From assembly GCA_001657395.1 (NCBI GenBank), contig LYSY01000003.1, positions 496,001 to 560,000 of the forward strand: a stretch of 64,000 nucleotides of DNA, written 5' to 3'. A model generated the notes under the pieces. It ran no database searches, was not told where the DNA came from, and saw nothing but the letters and a program-made list of their open reading frames with translations. The DNA is from Rhodospirillales bacterium BBD 1991-14. GTDB lineage: Bacteria > Pseudomonadota > Alphaproteobacteria > Kiloniellales > Kiloniellaceae. The position numbers were made by a program, and so were the translations under genes. Shown here one piece after another: positions 27,227 to 34,817 of the stretch; the stretch's first letter is position 1, and the number at the start of each line of letters is the position of its first letter.

Positions 27227-27274
27227 GGGGCCGGGGCCTTCTCGGGCCCCGGCCCCGCCGGCAACCCGGCGGGG
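27227..27274 (-). promoter_or_regulatory. Overlapping alternative hairpins between slipin and HAD genes
   Basis: A perfect 12-bp stem (27227-27238 with 27245-27256, 6-nt loop) and a perfect 9-bp stem (27253-27261 with 27266-27274, 4-nt loop) share bases 27253-27256, so both cannot form fully at once. Neither has a T-run. They could stabilise the slipin message or tune HAD expression. Confidence 0.6.
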
Positions 27275-27308
27275 AGCCGGCGCGCCTGACCGTCCGGGAT
27301 CTCCCCCG

Positions 27309-28451
27309 TCAGGCCTTGCGCGGCCGGATCCGCACCAGATCCTCCAGCACGCCGTCCATGCCGTTTCCGACGACGACGTTGCCGACCTTCTCGGACACCT
27401 TCTCAAGCGCCTCGAGCTCCTTCAGCCGCAGGAGGATGGGGTTGTCCTCCATCAGCTTTGCGGTGTTGAGCAGGGACCGCGTGGCCGCGGTCTCCTCCCG
27501 CCGCTTGATGACGTTGGCCTGGGCGGTCTTCTCCGCCTCGATGACCCGGTTCATCAGCTCCCGGACGTCGCCCGGCAGGATGACGTCCTTCAAGCCGACG
27601 GAAGAGACCTCCAGCCCCGCCTCGCCCAGCTTGGGCAGCAGCAGGTCTGCGATCGCCTGGTTGATGCCCAGCTTGTCGCCGAGCAGCTCCTCAAGCGTGC
27701 GCGTGCCCACCACCTGCCGCAGCGCGAACTGAAGCTCCTTGTAGAGGAAGTCCTTCAGATCCGCGGTCAGGGCCACCGCCTTCAGCGGGTCGGCGACCCG
27801 GTAGACAGCGGTGATGTTGGCCCGCAGGCCGATCCGGTCCTTGGTCAGAACCTCCTGGCCGGTCACCTCCAGGGTCTGCAGCCGCAGATCGAAGGTCACC
27901 ACCTGAATGTTCCGCAGGGCCTTCACGAAGGCGTAGCGGCCGGGCTTCAGCCGGGACTGCAGAACGCCGTCGACGTAGAGCAGGCCCACGTGGTCGGAGA
28001 CCACCTCGGCGATCGCCACCAGGTTCTTGGAGACCAGGTCCTGGGCCGCCAGCCGCGCCAGGGGCGCAACCAGCCGCTCGGGCAGAGCGATCTCCTGGGC
28101 GGCGTCGATCACCTCCAGGCTCACCGGCCGCAGCAGCTTGCCGTAGAAGGCGACGCTCCGCGGCGCCACCAGCCCGGCCAGCTTGCCGTTGGCGTAGACC
28201 ACCCCCACCTCCCCGTCGCCCATGTCGGCAACCAGGAAGTAGGTCTGAACCACCTGCGGGTGGGTCAGGTAGAGCGCCTGCAGTTCCGGCGCCTTGACCA
28301 GCGGCGCCCGCAGGTCGAGCTTCACGACCTCGATCTGGCCCTGGCCCCGCAGCATCCGGTAGACGCCCGGCTCCAGCACCTTATGGAAGGCCCGGTCCCG
28401 ATACAGGAGACCGAGCTCGTAATCGGCAATCTTCTCGGTCTTGATAACCAT
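27309..28451 (-). CDS. Slipin-family (SPFH/stomatin-like) protein without membrane anchor
   Basis: A 380-residue protein, longer than the usual 250-320 for slipins. Three related units precede the SPFH core: ELGLLYRDRAFHKVLEPGVY, then EVGVVYANGKLAGLVAPRSV, then VGLLYVDGVLQSRLKPGRYA. The SPFH domain follows (LTKDRIGLRANITAVYRVAD, then LPGDVRELMNRVIEAEKTAQ), then a coiled coil. No N-terminal hydrophobic helix is present, so it is probably cytosolic and oligomeric. AAGGAG precedes the ATG. Its leader carries two tRNA-like RNAs. I recall this anchorless type near RNA-repair genes in other bacteria; no rtcB is in the window. Confidence 0.85.
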   Translation of the reverse strand: MVIKTEKIADYELGLLYRDRAFHKVLEPGVYRMLRGQGQIEVVKLDLRAPLVKAPELQALYLTHPQVVQTYFLVADMGDGEVGVVYANGKLAGLVAPRSVAFYGKLLRPVSLEVIDAAQEIALPERLVAPLARLAAQDLVSKNLVAIAEVVSDHVGLLYVDGVLQSRLKPGRYAFVKALRNIQVVTFDLRLQTLEVTGQEVLTKDRIGLRANITAVYRVADPLKAVALTADLKDFLYKELQFALRQVVGTRTLEELLGDKLGINQAIADLLLPKLGEAGLEVSSVGLKDVILPGDVRELMNRVIEAEKTAQANVIKRREETAATRSLLNTAKLMEDNPILLRLKELEALEKVSEKVGNVVVGNGMDGVLEDLVRIRPRKA

Positions 28452-28878
28452 CGAACTACTCCTTGTTCTTCACAAATGTTTCTTTCGCCCTCGCGGAGGA
28501 CCGGAACCGTCCTTTGTTGCGCCCCGCTTCGGAGGCCGGAGAAAAGCTCCAAATGAATAACGCTGTCGGATCACCGGAAGAGCGCCGACCGCGGCTGCTG
28601 GTCGGTCCCTGCGTTCTCCCTCCCCCGCCCGGGCGGCGCCCCGGGGTGCCGCGCCACCGGCGCCCGTCCGCTCCGAAGAGCAGCGGGACAGCGGGCGACA
28701 CGGCGTGCCGGAGCGCCTGACGGGCAGGGTTGGAGAGCGCGGTGGGACCGCGCGGAAGCAGACCGCCGCCTGGCCCCTGTCCGTCACCGCCGCGGCAGCC
28801 GAAGCCACCAACGCAGGTGTCCGGATGGAGCCTGGCCCTCTTCCGGCATCCTTCGTTTCGAGATCAGCTTTACAGGCT
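28452..28878 (-). other. Leader between tRNA-like RNAs and slipin
   Basis: About 430 bases with no supportable protein gene. The long frame crossing the tRNA-like genes (28470-29069) is an artefact of tRNA sequence. A short hairpin (CAGC/GCTG) follows the first tRNA-like RNA. The slipin ribosome site (AAGGAG) is at the downstream end. Confidence 0.5.
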
Positions 28879-28952
28879 GAGTGATGGTGGGAGTCGAACC
28901 CACTACGCCTAGAGTCGGAATCTAGTGCTCTAACCTCATGAGCTACATCCGG
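28879..28952 (-). ncRNA. tRNA-like RNA A: tRNA-Arg(CCG)-like with defective acceptor stem
   Basis: On the minus strand a 74-nt cloverleaf can be drawn. The D arm is GCTC/GAGC. The anticodon arm CTAGA/TCTAG has a 7-nt loop TTCCGAC (anticodon CCG, Arg), the variable loop is GCGTA, and the T arm is GTGGG-TTCGACT-CCCAC. Only four of seven acceptor pairs form (GATG/CATC); the outer three are mismatched. The 5' end abuts tRNA-like B with no spacer. It is probably not a normal translation tRNA. Confidence 0.6.
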
Positions 28953-29026
28953 TGCCAGACACGGGAATCGAACCCGCGACCTCCGGGCACAGTGACCCGG
29001 CGCTCTCACCACTGAGCTAGTCTGGC
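28953..29026 (-). ncRNA. tRNA-like RNA B with 8-nt anticodon loop
   Basis: A 74-nt cloverleaf with a perfect 7-bp acceptor (GCCAGAC/GTCTGGC, discriminator A), a D arm GCTC/GAGC and a T arm GCGGG-TTCGATT-CCCGT. The anticodon stem CCGGG/CCCGG closes an 8-nt loop, TCACTGTG, which lacks the universal U33 in a 7-nt frame, so no standard anticodon can be assigned. CCA is not encoded in full (CC then G). A perfect hairpin (29041-29055) and a GCGGTACCGC palindrome (29031-29040) lie just upstream. Confidence 0.6.
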
Positions 29027-29193
29027 TGGTGCGGTACCGCTTCGGGAAACCCGAAACGCTGCTCGACACACGCGGGGCGCATTACGGACGCCGGGCGCGC
29101 CGGCCGGGCCTTCGGAACCCGAACCATAGAGCGGTCAAAAGTACCTAACGAATGTGGCCCCGGATCTCTCGCGAGGGATGCCTTCGTCGGTTG

Positions 29194-29220
29194 CTATGCG
29201 GTGCTTGGTGCTTTCATCAT
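29194..29220 (-). CDS. Possible 8-codon leader peptide upstream of the tRNA-like RNAs
   Basis: On the minus strand, AAAGGGAGCAGG is followed by two ATGs and a short frame reading MMKAPSTA, then TAG. The ribosome site is among the best in this area, and the frame lies 168 bases upstream of tRNA-like B in the same direction. It could be a translated leader peptide that couples ribosome behaviour to the downstream RNA. Such short frames also occur by chance. Confidence 0.3.
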   Translation of the reverse strand: MMKAPSTA

Positions 29221-29568
29221 CCTGCTCCCTTTCTCGTTTGTTGGGGCAGGACACGCGCAAGGACGCGGGTCTAGACCCCGGTGGTGATGCCCTCAAAGGG
29301 GCTTTCGAGATGGTCCCTCATTGACATGAGACAGTCTCTTTCGCGCGTTGACCCGCGGCGGAATTGCCGTCGGGTTCGGGGGGTATAGGCCGGATGGGAT
29401 TCGGAAATCAACCGCAAACCAGCGGTTGAGAGCGGAAAAGACCGAAGCGGAAAGCCGGGTGCGACCAGTGATGAAGAAAGTTGCGCCGCGCGCGGGGAGC
29501 CGCTACGTCTTCTTGCGCAACCAACGAAAAGCCGTGGTCAACGCGGCGTCTGGGACAGAGTTCAAGAG

Positions 29569-31200
29569 ATGGACAGCCGCACCAATCCCTTCGAGGAGGG
29601 CCTCGCCCGAGGTCCGTCCAATTACGAATCGCTTTCGCCGCTGAGCTTCCTGCCGCGCGCCGCGGCGGTCTATCCCGGCCGCACCGCCGTCATCCACGGC
29701 AACCTGCGCTACACCTGGGCAGAGGTTTACGAACGCTGCCGCCGGCTCGCCTCGGCGCTCACCAAACGCGGCATCGGCGCGGGGGACTGTGTCGCCGTGA
29801 TGGCGCCCAACACACCACCGGCGCTGGAGGCGCATTTCGGCATCGCCGCCGCCGGCGCGGTGCTGAACGCCCTCAACGTGCGCCTGGACGCCGCCACCAT
29901 CGCCTTCATCCTCAATCACGGCGAAGCCAAGGTGCTGATCACCGACCGCGAGTTCTCGCCCACCATCAAGACGGCGCTGGCGCAGGTGGAGCGTGACATC
30001 CTGGTGATCGACATCGACGATCCTTTAGGGGAAGGCGGCGAGCTTATCGGCGAGACCGACTACGAAAGCTTCCTCGCCTCGGGCGATGCGGACTTTCCCT
30101 GGCGGCTGCCGGACGACGAGTGGGACTCGCTCTCCCTGCTCTACACCTCCGGCACCACCGGCAATCCCAAGGGCGTGGTCTATCACCACCGCGGCGCCTA
30201 CCTGAACGCGCTGGGCAACATCCAGGTCTGGGGCATGGGCGCGCATCCGGTCTATCTCTGGACCCTGCCGATGTTCCACTGCAACGGCTGGTGCTTTCCC
30301 TGGACGATCACCGCGCTGGGGGGGACCCACGTCTGCCTGCGCCAGGTGCGCGCCGATGCGATCTACGCCGCCATCGCCGAGCACAGCGTCACCCACCTTT
30401 GCGGCGCGCCCATCGTCATGCAGATGATGCTGAACGCAACGGAAGACGAAAAGCACCCCTTCGACCAGCAGGTGAAGTTCATGACCGCCGCCGCACCGCC
30501 GCCGGCGAGCGTGCTGGCCGCCATGGCCGACGACGGCATCGAGGTCACCCACGTCTACGGCCTGACGGAGGTCTACGGCCCCGCGGTGGTCTGTGCCTGG
30601 CATGCCGACTGGGACGGGCTGGACATCGAACGGCAGGCGGCGCTGAAGGCGCGCCAGGGCGTCAACTATCCGGTGCTGGACGGCCTGATGGTGGCCGACG
30701 CCGAAACGCTGGCCCCGGTGCCGCGCGACGGAGAGACCCTGGGCGAGGTCTTCATGCGCGGCAACATCGTCATGAAGGGCTACCTGAAGAACCCCGGCGC
30801 CACCGAGGCGGCCTTCAACGGCGGCTGGTTCCACACCGGCGACCTGGCGGTCTGGCATCCCGACGGCTACATCGAGCTGAAGGACCGTTCCAAGGACATC
30901 ATCATCTCCGGCGGCGAAAACATCTCCTCCATCGAGATCGAGAACACGCTTTACCGTCACCCTGCCGTCGCCGGCGCCGCCGTGGTCGCGCGGCCCGACG
31001 AGACATGGGGCGAAACCCCTTGCGCCTTCGTCGAACTGAAACCCGGCGCCAGCGCCGAAGAGCCCGAGATCATCGCCTTCTGCCGCGAGAACCTGGCTCA
31101 CTTCAAGACGCCGAAGACAGTGATCTTCGGCCCCCTGCCCAAGACTTCCACCGGCAAGATCCAGAAGTTCGTGCTGCGCGATCAGGCCAAAGCGCTGTAG
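29569..31200 (+). CDS. Acyl-CoA synthetase (medium/long-chain, DmdB-like)
   Basis: A 543-residue ANL-superfamily ligase that adenylates a fatty or short substituted acid and transfers it to CoA. The P-loop is YTSGTTGNPKG, the A5 motif is VYGLTEVYGP, the hinge region is GWFHTGDLAVWHPDGYIELK, and the catalytic lysine is in PKTSTGKIQK. The sequence resembles the group including 3-methylmercaptopropionyl-CoA ligase (DmdB) and medium-chain synthetases. A TetR regulator starts 10 bp after the stop and a desaturase lies downstream, which points to fatty-acid metabolism. The ribosome site is weak. Confidence 0.85.
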   Translation: MDSRTNPFEEGLARGPSNYESLSPLSFLPRAAAVYPGRTAVIHGNLRYTWAEVYERCRRLASALTKRGIGAGDCVAVMAPNTPPALEAHFGIAAAGAVLNALNVRLDAATIAFILNHGEAKVLITDREFSPTIKTALAQVERDILVIDIDDPLGEGGELIGETDYESFLASGDADFPWRLPDDEWDSLSLLYTSGTTGNPKGVVYHHRGAYLNALGNIQVWGMGAHPVYLWTLPMFHCNGWCFPWTITALGGTHVCLRQVRADAIYAAIAEHSVTHLCGAPIVMQMMLNATEDEKHPFDQQVKFMTAAAPPPASVLAAMADDGIEVTHVYGLTEVYGPAVVCAWHADWDGLDIERQAALKARQGVNYPVLDGLMVADAETLAPVPRDGETLGEVFMRGNIVMKGYLKNPGATEAAFNGGWFHTGDLAVWHPDGYIELKDRSKDIIISGGENISSIEIENTLYRHPAVAGAAVVARPDETWGETPCAFVELKPGASAEEPEIIAFCRENLAHFKTPKTVIFGPLPKTSTGKIQKFVLRDQAKAL

Positions 31201-31209
31201 AAGCTTTTC

Positions 31210-31773
31210 ATGAGCAAGAGCGAGGAGACCCGCGCGCGGATCGCCCGGGCGGCGCTGCGGCTGTTCGTGGAGCAGGGCGTGGCCGCCACGCGCACCCGCG
31301 AAATCGCCACCGCCGCCGCAGTGGCCGAGGGATCGATCTACCGCTACTTCGAGTCCAAGGAGGCGCTCGCCCACGCCCTGTTCAAGCAGGTCTATGTCCA
31401 CTACGCGGAAGACCTGCAGGCCATCGCCGCCCGCAAGGCACCGTTCCGAGAGACCTGGGCGGCGGTCGTGGCCCACCTCTGCCGCGCCTTCGACGAGGAC
31501 GCCGACGCCTTTCGCTTCCTCCTCATCACCCAGCACGAGCACCTGGGCGAGATCTCCGCACAGCTGGAAAGTCCGGTGGAGGTGGTGCGGGCGATCATGG
31601 CCGAGGCCATCGACACCGGCGAGATCTCGGTCCCCGATGCCGATCTGGCCGCCTCCCTCGGCCTCGGGGCCGTGGTCCAGGCAGCCGTCTTCGTGCTCTA
31701 CGGGCAACTGCAGGGGCCGCTCTCGGCCTGGGCCGAGGAAATCCAGGCCCGCAGCCTGAAGGCCCTGGTCTGA
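31210..31773 (+). CDS. TetR/AcrR-family transcriptional regulator
   Basis: A 187-residue regulator with the TetR helix-turn-helix (about 11-57: ALRLFVEQGVAATRTREIAT, then AEGSIYRYFESKEALAHALF) and a helical ligand domain. It sits 10 bp after the acyl-CoA synthetase gene and 190 bp before the operator-like dyad at the desaturase promoter, so it likely represses both in response to an acyl-CoA, as DesT/FadR-type TetR proteins do. A 15-bp tandem repeat follows its stop. Confidence 0.86.
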   Translation: MSKSEETRARIARAALRLFVEQGVAATRTREIATAAAVAEGSIYRYFESKEALAHALFKQVYVHYAEDLQAIAARKAPFRETWAAVVAHLCRAFDEDADAFRFLLITQHEHLGEISAQLESPVEVVRAIMAEAIDTGEISVPDADLAASLGLGAVVQAAVFVLYGQLQGPLSAWAEEIQARSLKALV

Positions 31774-31778
31774 GCGTT

Positions 31779-31833
31779 ACCCAGCCTGGCCTCACCCAGC
31801 CTGGCCTCACCCAGCCTGGCCTCACCCAGCCTG
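31779..31833. repeat. 15-bp tandem repeat
   Basis: The unit ACCCAGCCTGGCCTC occurs three times perfectly (31779-31793, 31794-31808, 31809-31823), plus nine bases of a fourth copy. It is non-coding and lies just after the TetR stop codon. Confidence 0.85.
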
Positions 31834-31964
31834 CGCTTCGTCGCCCGCTTTCCCCGCGCCCCCGCCCGACCTGGAGCCCCGTTTAGGGGCCTGCCACCAG
31901 CAATCCCGCTAGACAGGCAGAAACGGCACCGCCTTCGCCGGAGGCATCCACTCTTCCCTTGAAA

Positions 31965-31984
31965 ATGAGTGATTACTCACTCAT
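31965..31984. promoter_or_regulatory. Perfect TetR-type operator at the desaturase promoter
   Basis: ATGAGTGA-TTAC-TCACTCAT is a perfect 8-bp inverted repeat with a 4-bp spacer. It lies 48 bp upstream of the desaturase ATG and directly after a TTGAAA that could serve as a -35. TGAGTGA...TCACTCA is a recurring TetR-family operator pattern, and the TetR gene is the nearest upstream regulator. Binding would block RNA polymerase. Confidence 0.7.
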
Positions 31985-32031
31985 ATCTGAAATCCAGGGC
32001 CCCGGGGCCCATCCAGACGCGGGAGGCAAGC

Positions 32032-33162
32032 ATGCCGGAAACGCAGAAAATCCGCTTTGCCGAGGGTGGCGGCGGGGCGTTCTACAAGGAAGCCAAGCAG
32101 GCGGCGGACGGCTATCTGGCAGCCGCCGGGAAGTCGCGCTTCGCCGATGCGCGCATGATCGTGAAAGGGCTGGTCTTCGGGGGCCTGGCGGCGGCCTCCT
32201 ATGCTGGGGTGCTCTGGTCCGGCCTGCCCGGGCCCGCCCTCTTCGGCTTCGCCGCTGTCTCTCAACTGGCGGCCTTCTTCCTGGCGGTGAACCTGGGCCA
32301 TGACGCGGCCCACGACGCGCTGTTCCGCAGCCAGCGGCTGAACCGCTTCGTCGTCAACGCGACCTTCACCCTGCTGGGGGTCGACGGCCGGCTCTGGGCG
32401 CTGCGTCACCGCAAGTCGCACCACGTCTTCCCCAACGTGCTGGGCTGCGATGCTGACATCGACGACAACACCTTCGTGCGGCTGTCCCCGCACCATCGCT
32501 GGCGGCCCTATCACCGCTTCCAGCATCTCTACGCGCCCCTGCTCTACATGCTGGTAGGGCTGCATTCGATTCTGGTCCAGGATGTCGTCTATCTGCGCAA
32601 GAAAAGCCTCGCCAACATGCGCAACCTCACCCACAGCCGAGGCGAGATCGCCGGCTTTTTCTTCCGCAAGGCTGTCTACTTCACGCTCTGCCTGGGCCTG
32701 CCGCTGGCGCTGCTGCCCCTGCCGGCCTGGCAGATCGTGCTCGGCTGGATCGGCGTGACGGCGATCATGTCGCTGACCTTCATGGCGCTGCTGGTCGGCA
32801 CCCACTTCGCCGAAGAATCAGCCTTTCCCGCGGTGGCCGCCGACGGCGCCATCCCGCGCGGCTGGGCCGAGCATGCGGTTGCCACCGCCGTCGACTGGAA
32901 TCCGGAAAGCCGCTTCGTCCACTTCCTGACCGGCGGCTTCAACACCCATGCGACCCATCACCTCTTCCCCAACCTTTCACACCTGCACTATCGGGCCATC
33001 GACCCCTTGATGAAAGCCACCGCACGGCGCCACGGCATCGCCGTCGCAGCCACGACGCTGGGCGGCCTGATGCTCTCTCACTGGCGCTTCCTGCGCCGCC
33101 TCGGACGGGGGCCCGGCGACCCCGGCACAGTGCCGCTGGGCGAGCGCACGAAGCCGGCGTAG
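32032..33162 (+). CDS. Membrane fatty acid desaturase
   Basis: A 376-residue integral membrane di-iron desaturase. The three histidine boxes are present: HDAAHD, HRKSHH and THHLFPNLSHLHYR. Four or so transmembrane helices are visible (about 40-80 and 210-260). It resembles front-end/acyl-lipid desaturases. GGGAGG lies ahead of the ATG at 32032. It is preceded by a TetR-type operator and probably adjusts membrane lipid unsaturation. Electron donors are not encoded nearby. Confidence 0.87.
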   Translation: MPETQKIRFAEGGGGAFYKEAKQAADGYLAAAGKSRFADARMIVKGLVFGGLAAASYAGVLWSGLPGPALFGFAAVSQLAAFFLAVNLGHDAAHDALFRSQRLNRFVVNATFTLLGVDGRLWALRHRKSHHVFPNVLGCDADIDDNTFVRLSPHHRWRPYHRFQHLYAPLLYMLVGLHSILVQDVVYLRKKSLANMRNLTHSRGEIAGFFFRKAVYFTLCLGLPLALLPLPAWQIVLGWIGVTAIMSLTFMALLVGTHFAEESAFPAVAADGAIPRGWAEHAVATAVDWNPESRFVHFLTGGFNTHATHHLFPNLSHLHYRAIDPLMKATARRHGIAVAATTLGGLMLSHWRFLRRLGRGPGDPGTVPLGERTKPA

Positions 33163-33198
33163 CCGGGGGCGGAGCAACGGCCATACCCTGAATGAGAA

Positions 33199-33243
33199 AA
33201 CCGCGCCCCCCGGTCCTCGTACACGAGGGCGGGGAACGCGGTT
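33199..33243. terminator. Compound hairpin after the desaturase gene
   Basis: Outer stem AACCGCG (33199-33205) with CGCGGTT (33237-33243), with inner C-rich/G-rich and CCTCG/CGAGG stems. There is no T-run on the plus side. It probably acts as a terminator or stability element between the desaturase and the convergent DUF465 gene. Confidence 0.55.
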
Positions 33244-33381
33244 CGTCCCGATTTGCCTGCTTGTCTTCCGTCGCGCCAGCGATTGCTGCTTTTCGCTCCC
33301 GAGGGGTTTGCCCCTCTGGCACGGGCCTGCCTGGCTGCCGTTTGTCAGCGCCTTGGACTGAGGCTTCGTGTGGGAGTCTCG

Positions 33382-33552
33382 CTAAGCGTGGCTGTTATGA
33401 CCTGCGATTTCGTCCTTGATCCGGAGCTTCTCGCGTTTAAGCTCGATTATGCGCAGATCGTCGGGATGCGGCCTCTGGTTCTCTTCCTCAATTGCATGGT
33501 CGATGGCCGCATGTTTGCTGAGCAACGAGGAAATACGCTCATCCGCTGTCAT
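33382..33552 (-). CDS. DUF465 (YdcH-like) small protein
   Basis: A 56-residue highly charged helical protein: MTADERISSLLSKHAAID, then a helix with RIIELKREKLRIKDEI. It matches DUF465, whose members are small coiled coils of unknown function. The start at 33552 is chosen because GGAGG lies five bases upstream. A second DUF465 gene is at 36154. Confidence 0.8.
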   Translation of the reverse strand: MTADERISSLLSKHAAIDHAIEEENQRPHPDDLRIIELKREKLRIKDEIAGHNSHA

Positions 33553-33643
33553 TCGGACCTCCAATGAGCCTTAGGTACCCCACCAGAGTAGTCGCATTTT
33601 TGTAATTAAGCAAATCTCGGCAACCCAAAGGGTTAGATAGGTT

Positions 33644-34240
33644 ATGCACAACACCTCAAGGTTGATAGTCGGGATCTCCGGTGCAAGCGGCGTGCGCTAC
33701 GGCATCCGCATGCTGGAAACCCTGCGCGACCTGCCGGTGGAGAGCCATCTGGTGCTGTCCAAGGCCGCCGAGCTGACCATCGCCTACGAGACCGATCTGA
33801 AGGTGGCCGAAGTCACCGCCCTGGCCGATGTGGCCTATCCGGTGGGCGACCTGGGCGCGGCCGTTTCCAGCGGTTCCTTCCAGACCCTGGGCATGGTGGT
33901 GGCGCCCTGTTCGGTGCGCTCGATGTCGGAGATCGCCTCCGGCGTCACCTCGAACCTGCTGACCCGGGCCGCCGATGTGGTGCTGAAGGAACGCCGCCGG
34001 CTGGTGCTGATGCTGCGCGAGACGCCGCTGCACAGCGGCCATCTGCGCTCCATGCTGGCGCTGTCCGAGATGGGGGCGGTCATCGCCCCGCCGGTGCCCG
34101 GCTTCTATGCGAATCCGCAGACCATCGACGAGATGGTGGACCACACGGTCGGCCGGGTGCTGGACCTTTTCGGCCTCGACAGCGACAAGGTACGGCGCTG
34201 GGGCGAGGACTCCGGCAAGGTGCGCCCGCTGCGGGGCTAA
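33644..34240 (+). CDS. ubiX: UbiX-family flavin prenyltransferase
   Basis: A 198-residue flavoprotein that attaches a dimethylallyl group to FMN, making prenylated FMN for UbiD decarboxylases. The family signatures are VGISGASGVRYGIRMLETL at the N-terminus (phosphate-binding), APCSVRSMSEIASGVTSNLL and LMLRETPLHSGHL. No ubiD is in the window. It would support ubiquinone synthesis; COQ9 is also in the window. Confidence 0.9.
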   Translation: MHNTSRLIVGISGASGVRYGIRMLETLRDLPVESHLVLSKAAELTIAYETDLKVAEVTALADVAYPVGDLGAAVSSGSFQTLGMVVAPCSVRSMSEIASGVTSNLLTRAADVVLKERRRLVLMLRETPLHSGHLRSMLALSEMGAVIAPPVPGFYANPQTIDEMVDHTVGRVLDLFGLDSDKVRRWGEDSGKVRPLRG

Positions 34241-34283
34241 CGCTCCGCCTTTCAGGTCTCCGCCAAATCAGTTTGCTGCCGAG

Positions 34284-34817
34284 TCAGTTTCCCAGCGACC
34301 AGATCGCTTCCAGGGGTGTGACCTCCGGGCAGGCGCCGCGCAGCACCACGGCGAGATCCGCCAGATCGGCGTCATCAGGCTCTGCGGTGTAGACCTCCAG
34401 GTAGAGGCGCATGTTGGCGGCGGCGAGCCGGGGGTCGGGATCGGCCTCATCGATGGGCAGTTCCTCATAGAGGAGGAGCTGCTCCAGCATCTCGCCCTGC
34501 AGCTCCAGCCCCTTCACCTGCTCGCGCAGTCCCTCTCCCAGGGACTCGGGCAGCTGCTTCTGGTCCTTCAGCCAGCGGCGCACGCCGCGCAAGGGGCGCA
34601 CCACGGCCGCCTGCCAGTCGGAGGAACAGGCCCGCAGCAAGGCCAGCTCGGCGGCACTCAGGCTGTGCCCGCAGCGCCCGGACCAGGCGGCAAAGAGCAG
34701 CAGGTTCACGTCCAGGCCGTGGCGGTCCTGAAGGGTGATGCAGGATTCGGCGACGCCGCTGCGCTCATAGGCGTTGAGCGAAAACTCCCAAAAGGGGTTT
34801 TCCGGCGCCGTCGCCAT
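34284..34817 (-). CDS. TIGR02444 (DUF2390) family protein
   Basis: A 177-residue soluble, mostly helical protein matching TIGR02444, an uncharacterised proteobacterial family. N-terminal NPFWEFSLNAYERSGVAESC and the stretch DVNLLLFAAWSGRCG are characteristic. The ATG shares one base with the stop of the phosphofructokinase gene (TAATG), so the two are translationally coupled. Function is unknown. Confidence 0.82.
   Translation of the reverse strand: MATAPENPFWEFSLNAYERSGVAESCITLQDRHGLDVNLLLFAAWSGRCGHSLSAAELALLRACSSDWQAAVVRPLRGVRRWLKDQKQLPESLGEGLREQVKGLELQGEMLEQLLLYEELPIDEADPDPRLAAANMRLYLEVYTAEPDDADLADLAVVLRGACPEVTPLEAIWSLGN

Noticed and set aside
28470-29069. A 199-codon frame on the minus strand through the tRNA-like region.
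   Set aside because: Its middle is the typical translation of tRNA sequence (VVRAPGHCARRSRVRFPC), and the rest is low-complexity Arg/Ala/Pro; no ribosome site.
29230-29345. Search for a sigma-54 (-24/-12) promoter ahead of the tRNA-like/slipin unit, as in some RNA-repair operons.
   Set aside because: No GG-N10-GC pattern with proper context was found on the minus strand.
33253-33567. A 104-codon plus-strand frame opposite the DUF465 gene.
   Set aside because: Shadow of the DUF465 protein, whose minus-strand frame has a good ribosome site and a family match.
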